This document shows positions 27,159-36,058 of a stretch of DNA of 64,000 nucleotides, one piece after another. The notes beneath the pieces were generated by a model. That model made no database searches. It saw only the letters and a program-made list of their open reading frames with translations, and was not told the DNA's origin. The stretch is from Pseudopedobacter sp037968815. GTDB taxonomy: Bacteria > Bacteroidota > Bacteroidia > Sphingobacteriales > Sphingobacteriaceae. Both the position numbers and the translations under genes were made by a program. Location of the stretch: positions 62,001 through 126,000 of the forward strand of contig JBBKWF010000006.1 of assembly GCA_037968815.1 (NCBI GenBank), written 5' to 3'. Position 1 is the stretch's first letter. Each line of letters starts with the position of its first letter.

Positions 27159-27588
27159 TATCGGCTCAAAATTAACATTTTATAAGGGGATTATGGAAAG
27201 GGAGTGCTTTTTTTACGATTTACCCATAATGCTATCATTTGAAGGTAAACTATTAGAAAAATAGTTCCCTTGTTTGGCACATAAGTAGGATACGAAAACA
27301 CTATCCAAAGAAATAGATAATTTAATCACTAAACCCTATTATAAAGTATAACAAATCAATAATTACAGTCACTTAACATGACAGCACAGGATAGATGAAC
27401 GGTATTCTATGTTTATCTTAGTCCTTAGCAGTTATCCTACTTTTCAAGTTGTAAATCAATTCAAAATAATGACTCAAGATTTAAAGAAGAAATTTGTAAT
27501 AACAAAAGGTTCTTACAAACCCATAAAAACACTTTAGCCTGAGTTGCATTTACATGCATATTGATCTCCAGTAATCTATCTTTTAATA
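27159..27588. other. Intergenic region between divergent rlmN and GH78 genes
   Basis: 430 bases without a credible gene. AAGTAGGATA at 27283-27292 and its exact complement TATCCTACTT at 27433-27442 form a 10-bp inverted repeat 140 bases apart. No clear TAnnTTTG promoter was recognised. The region must hold promoters for both flanking genes. Confidence 0.4.
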
Positions 27589-29892
27589 ATGAAAAAATTT
27601 CTTTTCTTTTTAGTTCTCTTGTGTCTATTTTCTACTGAATATACTTATTCGCAAAGCGATAAAGCGCAATGGATAAGCAGTTCTGAAGACATTGATAGTG
27701 TCAATACTTGGCTCGCTTTCAGAAAGGTGGTGCAGTTGAAAAAGAAACCTAGCAAAGCTTCCGCTAAAATTGCTGTAGACAGTAAATATTGGCTGTTCAT
27801 TAACGGAGAAATGGTAGTTTTTGAAGGGGGCTTAAAAAGAGGTCCAAATCCGAACGACACTTATTACGACGAAGTTGATATTACTAAATGGCTTAAAGCA
27901 GGCGAAAATATAATTGCATTAAAAGTCTGGTATTTCGGCAAACAAGGTTTTTCGCATAATAGTAGCGGAAAAGCAGGGTTGTTTTTTGAAGGTCAAATCG
28001 ATGATTCTTCTATTTACAGCGATAGTACGTGGGAGGTTAGTATTTTGAAAGCTTATGCTACCGCTTCAAAACCTTTTCCAAACTACCGATTGCCCGAGTC
28101 CAGTATTTTATACGATGCGAGAAAAGAAGAGGGAAATTGGCACATAGCTTCTTCTGTGGAAATGGATAAAGCAGTAATGCTTGGCGAAGCCGGTAGCAAG
28201 CCTTGGAATAAATTAGTTCTGAGGCCTATACCCCTATTTAAAGATCACGGTTTTAAAAAGTATAGTGGTAAAAAGGTGATTAAATCAGGCAGTTTAGTGG
28301 ATACCATCATTTGTGAATTGCCTTACAACTCACAAATCACTCCCTTATTTAAAGTTGACGCCCCAGAAGCTGGAATGCATATAACGGTCTTTACAGATAA
28401 CTACCTTACTTATAATGGTGGCGACACGTACCTAAGAACGGAATACATCACAAAAAAAGGTATACAAGAATATGAAAGTTTGGGCTGGCTGAATGGGCAT
28501 AAAGTTTATTACCTCATTCCGAAAGGCGTAAAAGTAGTCGACCTTTATTACAGAGAGACCAGTTACAATACCGAATTTTCAGGTTCTTTCAATAGTAGTG
28601 ATGATTTCTTAAATGAGTTTTGGAAGAAAGCCCGACGAACTCTATACCTCAACATGAGAGACACTTATATGGATTGTCCAGATAGGGAAAGAGCACAGTG
28701 GACTGGAGACGCGGTTAATCAATCTGCGCAAGCATTTTATTCGCTATCACCTTCCAGCTATCAGCTATCAAAAAAATGGCTGTATGAAATGGTGGACTGG
28801 CAAAAAGCAAGTGGAGCGTTATTTTCTCCTATACCTGCTGGAAACTGGAACAGAGAACTACCAGACCAATGTTTAGCTACCATCGGTTACTATGGGCTTT
28901 GGAATTATTACCAGTATACAGGTGATATAGAAACCCTAAAACATGCTTATGAACCCGCAAAGAGATATCTTAATTTGTGGGACTCAGACGGGAACGGCTT
29001 AGTTAAGTTTAGGGGTGGTGATTGGACCTGGGGTGACTGGGGAGACAATAAAGATATACAATTGATTTTCCACTCCTTTTATTACCTCGCTTTAAAAGGG
29101 ATGCAAAACTCCGCACAAGCATTAGGAAAAACATCAGACGCGATGCAATATTTAACTGAGATGAAAGCTTTTAAAAAAGCATTTAACCAAAAATACTGGA
29201 ATGGAGTTTCTTACAGAGACTTAAAATATAAAGGAAAAACAGATGACCGTGTTCAGGCTTTGGCGGTTGTTGCCGGATTGGCAGATAAAGAAAAGTACAG
29301 CGCAATTATCTCTGTTTTAAAACAGGAAGAACACGCTAGTCCGTATATGGAGAAATATGTAATGGAAGCGCTTTTCATGATGGACCAACCTGAATTTGCT
29401 TTGGAGCGACAAAAGAAACGCTTTAGCAAAATGGTGAATAATAAAACCTTCACCACACTTTGGGAAGGCTGGAATTTTAACGACCCTAAATATGGCGGAG
29501 GAACTATCAATCATTCCTGGAGCGGTGGTGGTTTAGTATTACTCTCGCAGTATTTATGCGGAATTTCTCCTTTGAAACCGGGATATCAGCAATTTCAAAT
29601 TAAACCACAAATCGGCAATATGGAATATGCTTCAGCAACAATTCCTACAGTCATCGGCAATATTGAAACATCTTTTGTAAATAAAAAAAGAAAGCTAAAG
29701 CTAAGCGCTTTAGTGCCCAACGCTTCATCGGCTATCATTGTTCTTCCTAAAGAATACAATAAAGTAATGATAAACGGTAAAACAGTTTTTGAGGATGGCA
29801 ATTACACCACTGAAGCTGGAGAAGAGTCAAAAAATTATTTAAAATTTAAGGTAACCGAGGGGAAGTGGAATATAAAAGCAATTAAAAAGTAG
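27589..29892 (+). CDS. Alpha-L-rhamnosidase (GH78-like)
   Basis: A 767-aa secreted protein (signal peptide ending near TYSQ). Residues about 25-170 are a beta-sandwich of the Bac_rhamnosid_N type (KYWLFINGEMVVFEGG, PNPNDTYYDEVDIT). The (alpha/alpha)6 barrel has DTYMDCPDRERAQWTGDA (about 363-380) and WTWGDWGDN, the acidic clusters of the GH78 active site, and LWEGWNF later. A C-terminal beta domain follows. It would release rhamnose from plant or bacterial glycans. It stands alone, without transporter or SusC/D genes next to it. Confidence 0.85.
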   Translation: MKKFLFFLVLLCLFSTEYTYSQSDKAQWISSSEDIDSVNTWLAFRKVVQLKKKPSKASAKIAVDSKYWLFINGEMVVFEGGLKRGPNPNDTYYDEVDITKWLKAGENIIALKVWYFGKQGFSHNSSGKAGLFFEGQIDDSSIYSDSTWEVSILKAYATASKPFPNYRLPESSILYDARKEEGNWHIASSVEMDKAVMLGEAGSKPWNKLVLRPIPLFKDHGFKKYSGKKVIKSGSLVDTIICELPYNSQITPLFKVDAPEAGMHITVFTDNYLTYNGGDTYLRTEYITKKGIQEYESLGWLNGHKVYYLIPKGVKVVDLYYRETSYNTEFSGSFNSSDDFLNEFWKKARRTLYLNMRDTYMDCPDRERAQWTGDAVNQSAQAFYSLSPSSYQLSKKWLYEMVDWQKASGALFSPIPAGNWNRELPDQCLATIGYYGLWNYYQYTGDIETLKHAYEPAKRYLNLWDSDGNGLVKFRGGDWTWGDWGDNKDIQLIFHSFYYLALKGMQNSAQALGKTSDAMQYLTEMKAFKKAFNQKYWNGVSYRDLKYKGKTDDRVQALAVVAGLADKEKYSAIISVLKQEEHASPYMEKYVMEALFMMDQPEFALERQKKRFSKMVNNKTFTTLWEGWNFNDPKYGGGTINHSWSGGGLVLLSQYLCGISPLKPGYQQFQIKPQIGNMEYASATIPTVIGNIETSFVNKKRKLKLSALVPNASSAIIVLPKEYNKVMINGKTVFEDGNYTTEAGEESKNYLKFKVTEGKWNIKAIKK

Positions 29893-29950
29893 AATGATAA
29901 TTTCATAAAAACATGTACATGTAAACTCGATTAGCTTAGTAGGTTAGTTG

Positions 29951-29993
29951 AGTTTTGCTTGAAAAATCAGAAACTGATTTTTCAAGCAAAACT
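29951..29993. terminator. Perfect 20-bp hairpin between convergent genes
   Basis: AGTTTTGCTTGAAAAATCAG is followed by the loop AAA and its exact complement. It lies 59 bases after the GH78 stop and 75 bases from the CNNM gene stop. There is no clear T-run beyond the stem, although the stem contains T5/A5 tracts, so it may be a bidirectional terminator or another palindromic element. Confidence 0.5.
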
Positions 29994-30067
29994 ATCATCA
30001 GCAAAATAAGATTAGTTCCCAGTATAAAAACAACTTGCTTTAAAATAGGCCAATATCTTATCTAGGA

Positions 30068-31117
30068 TCAACCATTTTTCAAAAGTTCGTATTTCTTTTG
30101 CTTTTCTTGCCACCTTTTAACGGCATATTTTTGCATATCCTCTACCCTATCTTTCTCGTCTACAATTTCAAAGCCCAGCAAAGTCTCTATAATATCTTCC
30201 AATGTGGTAATCCCATCCATTCCGCCATATTCATCTAAAACCAATGAAATATGTTCTTTTTGAGTAAGCATTTCCTCCCAAGCATCAAACAAGGTCTTAT
30301 TTTGCGAGAAAATCACAATATCACGTTTGATATCTTTCAATTTTAAATCGAAATTATCTTCCGCTAATTTTTCAAATACTAACTCCCTAAAAACATATCC
30401 AGTTATACTATCTTTATTATCTCGATATATCGGAATTCTTGAAAAGTGCAGAAACTCTTTGTTCTGTAAAAACTCCTGTAAAGTCATTTCCTCATCTGCA
30501 GTAACTACCACAATACGAGGAGTCATCACCGTTCTGATTTTTAAGCTTTTCAGTTTAATTAAATTCTGGATAATCTTATTTTCCTTATCCGCAAAAATAC
30601 CCTCTTGCATACCGATACTTGCCAAGGCAGATATTTCTTCCCGGCTGGTGGTTAGTTGAGCTTTATCTCTGGAAAGCATTTTTGTAAGTATCGAAGAAAG
30701 CCAAACTAATGGATAGATGATAAAAATCATTCCTTTGATGATTTTTGCAGTAATACCTACCAATTCCCTATTGTAATTAGCTCCAAGAGTTTTAGGGATT
30801 ATTTCCGTAAACACCAAAATCAGAATAGTTAAAACTCCGGATACAATCCCAAAATATGCATCTCCGAATACTACAGCAGCTTGTGCCCCAACTCCAGCAG
30901 CACCAACGGTGTGCGCTACAGTGTTTAAAGATAAAATTGCTGAAAGTGGCTTGTCGATGTCTTCTTTGAGTGTGATCATAGCTTCTGCACCTTTATCGCC
31001 AGCCCCAGATTTAGATCTTAAATAAGAAATTGGTACTGACAATAAAACAGCTTCCATCACCGAACACAAAAATGAAGTAAAAATGGCAATGAAAAGATAA
31101 ATTAACAATAAGGTCAT
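30068..31117 (-). CDS. CNNM/CorC-type membrane protein with CBS pair
   Basis: A 349-aa protein. The first ~170 residues are a CNNM (DUF21) transmembrane domain with MEAVLLSVPISYL and FTEIIPKTLGANY. Two CBS domains follow (VMTPRIVVVTADEEMTLQEF; EHISLVLDEYGGMDGITTLE). The extra CorC-HlyC domain of longer relatives is missing. Members are linked to magnesium or other divalent cation export. It is monocistronic and convergent with the GH78 gene. Confidence 0.88.
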   Translation of the reverse strand: MTLLLIYLFIAIFTSFLCSVMEAVLLSVPISYLRSKSGAGDKGAEAMITLKEDIDKPLSAILSLNTVAHTVGAAGVGAQAAVVFGDAYFGIVSGVLTILILVFTEIIPKTLGANYNRELVGITAKIIKGMIFIIYPLVWLSSILTKMLSRDKAQLTTSREEISALASIGMQEGIFADKENKIIQNLIKLKSLKIRTVMTPRIVVVTADEEMTLQEFLQNKEFLHFSRIPIYRDNKDSITGYVFRELVFEKLAEDNFDLKLKDIKRDIVIFSQNKTLFDAWEEMLTQKEHISLVLDEYGGMDGITTLEDIIETLLGFEIVDEKDRVEDMQKYAVKRWQEKQKKYELLKNG

Positions 31118-31434
31118 TTTCTATAGGAATAAATGTTTTTTATGCTTTTAAAGCATTGTTTAAAATAGGTGTAATGAAACTTTAAAAGATTTCAGGGTAT
31201 AAGCCATCGTAACTGTATGCAATAAAGATATAAATTTGGTTGACTTCAATAAGTCACTGTAAAATCAATTTTATAAAATCGACACATAAAAAAGCTTCGG
31301 TTTTCAAAGCGATTGTGTTTAACATTATATAAGCTTTTGGACATTATAAATTGAATTTTAATGCAAAAGTTATTTGAAATCCAAAAAATTTCCTCTTACA
31401 TTAGAAAGTTAATTTAATTGAAAATACATTTTTT
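31118..31434. other. Intergenic region between divergent genes
   Basis: 317 bases with no gene. A small palindrome ATGCTTTTAAAGCAT lies near 31142-31156. No promoter matching the consensus could be picked out with confidence. Confidence 0.35.
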
Positions 31435-32598
31435 ATGCGAAGGTTTAGTGCTGATTTAATCTACACTCTTGAGGGCGATGCTATCCCACGTGGTATTGTC
31501 ATTACAGATGACTATGGGAAAATTTTAAACGTCACAGAAGAAAAAGTTGCTTTCGACCCTAATATTGAACGTCACAAAGGTGTAATTGTCCCTGGTTTCA
31601 TTAATGCACATTGTCATTTAGAGCTTTCGCACCTTCAAGGAAAAATAAAAGAGAAAACTGGTTTAATCAATTTTATTAAAGAAGTAATTACTACAAGAAA
31701 CGCTACAGAAAATGAAGTTGCAGAAGCTATGCTACAACAAGACAAAGCCATGTGGGATGCAGGTATTGTAGCAGTTGGAGATATATCTAACCAAACCATT
31801 TCTGCAGAAATAAAAGCAAAAAGCAAAATCCGCTACCATACTTTTATAGAGATGTTAGGCTTTGATGCTAATAAAGCGAAAGAAATTTTAGATGAAGCCA
31901 TTATCAAAAAAAACATCTTTGAAACCCCCGCTTCTATTACCGTCCATGCACCTTATTCGATATCGAAAGAATTAGTTCATCTGCTAAAAGATTATAGCAA
32001 AGAAATTGATAATAGAATCTCTCTTCACAGTCAGGAATGCGATGAAGAAGATGAGCTTTATAAAACCCGCTCTGGGCCTTTTCTACAGTTTTATAAAGAC
32101 CTAAATATCAATACCGAAACTTTCACCTCGCAATCAAAAAGTTCTTTACAGGCTTTATTGCCATTTATGCCCAAAAACCAGAACATTCTTTTGGTACACA
32201 ACACCTATACTTGTTTAAAAGACGTTTACTTTACCAAAAGGTTCGAAAAAAATATTTTCTGGTGCTTTTGTCCAAATGCAAACCTTTACATTGAAAATAA
32301 GCTCCCTAATTTTGACTTTTTTAAACATTCTGAATTCCCTGTTACTATTGGTACGGATAGTTTAGCATCAAACCATAGCCTTTCTATCTTGGACGAGATG
32401 AAAGTTTTACAAAAAAACATTCCGGATTTACCTTTGAGCCAACTTTTAAAGTGGACGTGTATCAATGGTGCAAAGTTTTTAGGTTTCGATAAAGACTTAG
32501 GGAGTATATCCGTAGGTAAACAGCCCGGCTTAAATTTATTGACTAATTTAGAAAACGGCTTAATCGGCGAAAGTACAAATGTTAAAAAACTGATATAA
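31435..32598 (+). CDS. Amidohydrolase, aminodeoxyfutalosine deaminase-like
   Basis: A 387-aa TIM-barrel metal-dependent deaminase. GFINAHCHLELSH supplies the HxH metal ligands, TVHAPYS and SLHSQEC further histidines, and TIGTDSLASN the catalytic Asp. The HCHLELSH form resembles aminodeoxyfutalosine deaminase rather than guanine or cytosine deaminase. Two other enzymes of the futalosine menaquinone route (mqnB and mqnD) are in this window, which supports that role. General chlorohydrolase or other nucleoside deaminase activity remains possible. Confidence 0.65.
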   Translation: MRRFSADLIYTLEGDAIPRGIVITDDYGKILNVTEEKVAFDPNIERHKGVIVPGFINAHCHLELSHLQGKIKEKTGLINFIKEVITTRNATENEVAEAMLQQDKAMWDAGIVAVGDISNQTISAEIKAKSKIRYHTFIEMLGFDANKAKEILDEAIIKKNIFETPASITVHAPYSISKELVHLLKDYSKEIDNRISLHSQECDEEDELYKTRSGPFLQFYKDLNINTETFTSQSKSSLQALLPFMPKNQNILLVHNTYTCLKDVYFTKRFEKNIFWCFCPNANLYIENKLPNFDFFKHSEFPVTIGTDSLASNHSLSILDEMKVLQKNIPDLPLSQLLKWTCINGAKFLGFDKDLGSISVGKQPGLNLLTNLENGLIGESTNVKKLI

Positions 32599-32703
32599 AT
32601 ATAGTTTGCAAAATTTGAGAAGAGTTCATAAAAGAGAACAACAAACTTCTAACCTTAAAGCTCTAGTACTTATTTCCACTTGTTACGCTAATTGATTCTG
32701 TTT

Positions 32704-33582
32704 TTACCACTCAGAAAATGAAACACCTAAACCTGCAGTAAATTGCTTGTGGTTATAGTCAATTAATGTTTCTCCATAACCCCTAAAAAACTGTACCTGT
32801 GCCCTTAAATTTCCTGCTAAAGGGAATATATAGTTAACTTGATAATTGCCTCTTCCAATTTTATTGAATGAGTGTGTAGATATTAAAGATATTTGCATCC
32901 TTTTAAATCCATATCCAATGGTGGTTTCAGCGCTTCCCACATAATCCACAATTAATGGGTTTTCATCTTCTGTGTCTTTTAATCTAATCCATGGTCTAAC
33001 TAAAAATTGCCAGCGATTGCTTTCAAAGCCAGCATGAAAAATTATCCTATTCCAACTTCTTGAAAATGGCAAATCCTTACCGTTAGATTGGTGGTTAAAG
33101 GATATACCGGCAGCTCTCATTTTAAATCCTAAAAAGGACGCATTAATAGGAAAATTAACAATCACCTCTGGTTCATAATTTAATTCTCTAAAAACTCTGG
33201 AAATATTTTTATTATAAATTTGCCAATGTGCTATTTGCGTGTAGCCAACCCAAACATCTGCACTACCCCAAAGCATGCTTTGAACTGCCTTAATTTTAAA
33301 ACTTAATTGAAACTTAGCTTCCCTGCTGTTATAAGCTATGGCTTTGGGAACACTGAAATCTGGATTTTCACTATACGGTTGCGTATTAGGATTACTTGAC
33401 CACCTACCAGCAGTAACATACGTTGGTTTGTATGATGTTATACGAAAAGTCCCTTTTTTGTTCATCGAGTCTAGTTCCCATTTTTGGGAAATCGTTTGCT
33501 CTACATACTTGTTTTTTGAGGTTTGAGACCTTACAGAAAACGAAACAAAAGCTAATATTATATAGAGCAGAACTTTTTTCAT
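32704..33582 (-). CDS. pldA: Outer-membrane phospholipase A
   Basis: A 292-aa protein with a signal peptide and a beta-barrel. SFNHQSNGKD (161-170) gives the catalytic pair His164 and Ser166, and RSWNR (Asn178) the polar residue of the triad; these match the OMPLA family. It hydrolyses acyl chains of phospholipids that reach the outer leaflet. It is monocistronic. The 279-base gap that follows to acyP holds no gene that I can support. Confidence 0.9.
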   Translation of the reverse strand: MKKVLLYIILAFVSFSVRSQTSKNKYVEQTISQKWELDSMNKKGTFRITSYKPTYVTAGRWSSNPNTQPYSENPDFSVPKAIAYNSREAKFQLSFKIKAVQSMLWGSADVWVGYTQIAHWQIYNKNISRVFRELNYEPEVIVNFPINASFLGFKMRAAGISFNHQSNGKDLPFSRSWNRIIFHAGFESNRWQFLVRPWIRLKDTEDENPLIVDYVGSAETTIGYGFKRMQISLISTHSFNKIGRGNYQVNYIFPLAGNLRAQVQFFRGYGETLIDYNHKQFTAGLGVSFSEW

Positions 33583-33861
33583 GCGTTAAATTTATAATTT
33601 CTAACTTATATTTTATTTTATTCAAAATTTATATTCACATTATCCTGCTTTATTAATGAGGAGTTAATTTAAAAAGCGGACGTAAAACCGTAATATTTAT
33701 AATAAAAAAAAACGAATCAAATTAAATTGCACACTATTATCATAAAATTTACCCGCTTCAGAAATTTTAGCCGAAATTTGGGAAGCGTTCGTAGAAGAGA
33801 AAACAAGCTTTAATTATTAGGGTGTCAACTTTTGACGCTCTACTTTTAATTTAATTACACA

Positions 33862-34134
33862 ATGAAAGCAATCCAAATCATAGTAACAGGCAAAGTTCAA
33901 GGCGTGTATTTTAGAGCTTCTACAAAAGCCGTTGCAGACCAAATAGGGCTAAAAGGTTTTATAAAAAACCAAAAAGACGGCACTGTTTTAATCCATGCCG
34001 AAGGCGATGCAATATTAATGGATAGCTTTATTGACTGGTGCAAATACGGCCCAGATGACGCCAATGTAGAGGATGCTACTATTGAGGATGCAGAAGTAAA
34101 AAACTATCGTAATTTTGAGGTCTTAAAAAAATAA
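33862..34134 (+). CDS. acyP: Acylphosphatase
   Basis: A 90-aa enzyme that hydrolyses carboxyl-phosphate bonds. VQGVYFRAST with Arg18 and GFIKNQKDGTV with Asn36 are the catalytic residues. It is followed after one base by the flippase gene, beginning a tight run of envelope genes. Confidence 0.94.
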   Translation: MKAIQIIVTGKVQGVYFRASTKAVADQIGLKGFIKNQKDGTVLIHAEGDAILMDSFIDWCKYGPDDANVEDATIEDAEVKNYRNFEVLKK

Positions 34135-34135
34135 T

Positions 34136-35623
34136 TTGTCAACGATCAAAAAATTTGCTGGACAAACTGCTATCTACGGAATTAGCACTATTGCGTCTCG
34201 CATTTTAAATTTCTTTTTAACGCCAATTTACACCAAGGTTTACCCTGTTAAGGTCTACGGTATTTTCACCACGATGTATGCTTATGCATCCATTTTAAAT
34301 GCCTTACTTTCCTTTGGTATGGAGACTACTTTTTTTAGGTATCTAAATAAAAAAGAAGGTCAAAAAGAAGTAGTCTATAGCAACACATTTATGATGGTTG
34401 CTTTTGTAAGCGCATTATTTTTGTTTACTGTTCTGTTATTTGTTCAACCAATTGCAGTTTGGTTGAAAGATGCAACCACTACACCGCTGGCAGATTATAT
34501 TTTATATGTAAAGCTGTTCAGTTTAATTTTGGTAGCTGATGCCTTAAGTGTTGTGCCATTTGCAAGGTTACGGGCCGATGGAAGACCAGGAAGGTATTCG
34601 ATACTCAAAATCATTAATATCCTCACCTTTATTTCTTTAAATCTATTCTTCATTTTTGTAATTCCATACATTATTGAAAATCAATTTTTAGGAGCAAGTT
34701 TCTTTGCAAGTTGGTATCAAGAAAAATGGATAGGTTATGTTTTTATATCCAATTTAACTGCAAGTGTGGTAACCTTAGTAATGCTTGTTCCCGAACTTTT
34801 AAAGCTTCATTTTAAATTAGACAAAAAATTGATTACAGAAATGTTGCTGTATAGTTTGCCCATTTTTGTGGCAAATTTATCCTTCATTGTAAACGAGAAT
34901 CTCGATAAAGTTTTCCTTGGGCGATTACTGCCGGCATCCATTAGTCAAGTTCAGGTAGGTATTTACGGTGCTTGCTGTAAATTAGCTATTTTCCTCAGTA
35001 TTTTTATCAATGCGTTTAGACTAGGTGCCGAGCCATTCTTTTTCTCTCATGCTAAGAATGCAAATGCCAAGCAAACCTATGCCGCCATCATGAATTATTT
35101 TGTAATGGTAATTACGCTAATTTTCGTCGGCATTGTAGCTAACATCGAAATTTTAAAATACTTTATTAGCGATAAAGCTTACTGGGTAGGTTTAGATGTA
35201 GTTCCTATTTTATTGTTTGGCTATGTAAGTTTAGGTATTTACATGAACCTTTCAATATGGTACAAGCTATCAGACCAAACCAAATACGGCTTATACATTT
35301 CTGGTGTAGGCGCTGTTTTAACCATTATCTTAAACCTTATCTTTATTCCTTATTACGGCTATATGGCTTCGGCTTGGGTTTCTTTAACGGCTTATACCAG
35401 CATGATGATTTTATCTTACATCCTCGGTCAAAGAAACTACGCTATCCCTTACCATTTAAAACAAAACATATTTTACCTACTCTTATCTGTGGTCTTTGTT
35501 TGGCTTTCCTTTGTTTATTTTAAACGAGATTTAATTATTGGAAATGCACTTTTTATAGGCTTTGGCCTGATAATTTTATATCTTGAACGGAAGCAGATTA
35601 AAAAAATATTTACAAGCTTATGA
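34136..35623 (+). CDS. Polysaccharide/lipid-linked oligosaccharide flippase (MATE-like)
   Basis: A 495-aa membrane protein of the Wzx/MurJ-like MOP superfamily with about 14 segments; FAGQTAIYGISTIASRILNF and FLTPIYTKVYPVKVYGIFT at the N-terminus are typical. The start codon is TTG, one base after the acyP stop, and no ATG is available before residue 48, so TTG is needed for a full first helix. The end overlaps the dut start as ATGA. It probably flips a lipid-linked sugar across the inner membrane. Confidence 0.88.
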   Translation: MSTIKKFAGQTAIYGISTIASRILNFFLTPIYTKVYPVKVYGIFTTMYAYASILNALLSFGMETTFFRYLNKKEGQKEVVYSNTFMMVAFVSALFLFTVLLFVQPIAVWLKDATTTPLADYILYVKLFSLILVADALSVVPFARLRADGRPGRYSILKIINILTFISLNLFFIFVIPYIIENQFLGASFFASWYQEKWIGYVFISNLTASVVTLVMLVPELLKLHFKLDKKLITEMLLYSLPIFVANLSFIVNENLDKVFLGRLLPASISQVQVGIYGACCKLAIFLSIFINAFRLGAEPFFFSHAKNANAKQTYAAIMNYFVMVITLIFVGIVANIEILKYFISDKAYWVGLDVVPILLFGYVSLGIYMNLSIWYKLSDQTKYGLYISGVGAVLTIILNLIFIPYYGYMASAWVSLTAYTSMMILSYILGQRNYAIPYHLKQNIFYLLLSVVFVWLSFVYFKRDLIIGNALFIGFGLIILYLERKQIKKIFTSL

Positions 35624-36054
35624 AAATAAATATCATCAATAAATCAAAACATCAACTTCCAGGTTACGAGACTGAGGCTTCAGCTGGAATGGATTTAAGA
35701 GCCAACCTTACCGAGGAAATAGTTTTAAAACCTTTGGAACGCCAGTTAATTGCAACAGGAATTTTTATTGAGCTACCTATAGGTTTTGAAGCACAAATTC
35801 GCCCTCGTAGTGGTTTGGCTTATAAATTTGGGATTAGCATTGTTAACTCGCCAGGAACAATAGATGCGGATTATCGTGGAGAAATCAAGGTTTTGCTAGT
35901 AAATTTGTCTAATGAAGTTTTCACCGTAAACGATGGCGACCGAATTGCACAAATGGTAATTGCCAAACATGAAAAAGCCGAATGGCAACAGGTTGAAGAA
36001 CTTTCTGATACACAAAGAGGTGCTGGTGGTTACGGACATACAGGTGTTAAATAA
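35620..36054 (+). CDS. dut: dUTP diphosphatase
   Basis: A 144-aa trimeric dUTPase producing dUMP and keeping uracil out of DNA. The five motifs are visible: AGMDLRA, RPRSGLA, GTIDADYRGEI, RIAQMVI and RGAGGYGHTG. The start overlaps the flippase stop by four bases. In many Bacteroidota a TPR gene follows, as here. Confidence 0.96.
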   Translation: MKINIINKSKHQLPGYETEASAGMDLRANLTEEIVLKPLERQLIATGIFIELPIGFEAQIRPRSGLAYKFGISIVNSPGTIDADYRGEIKVLLVNLSNEVFTVNDGDRIAQMVIAKHEKAEWQQVEELSDTQRGAGGYGHTGVK

Positions 36055-36058
36055 AACT

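Noticed and set aside
15101..36054. Possible redundancy of dcd and dut
   Set aside because: dCTP deaminase and dUTPase act in sequence, so having both is normal and not noteworthy.
35960..36058. Earlier start for the TPR protein inside dut
   Set aside because: It would overlap dut by 95 bases and hide the signal peptide; ATG 36059 gives a proper secretion signal.
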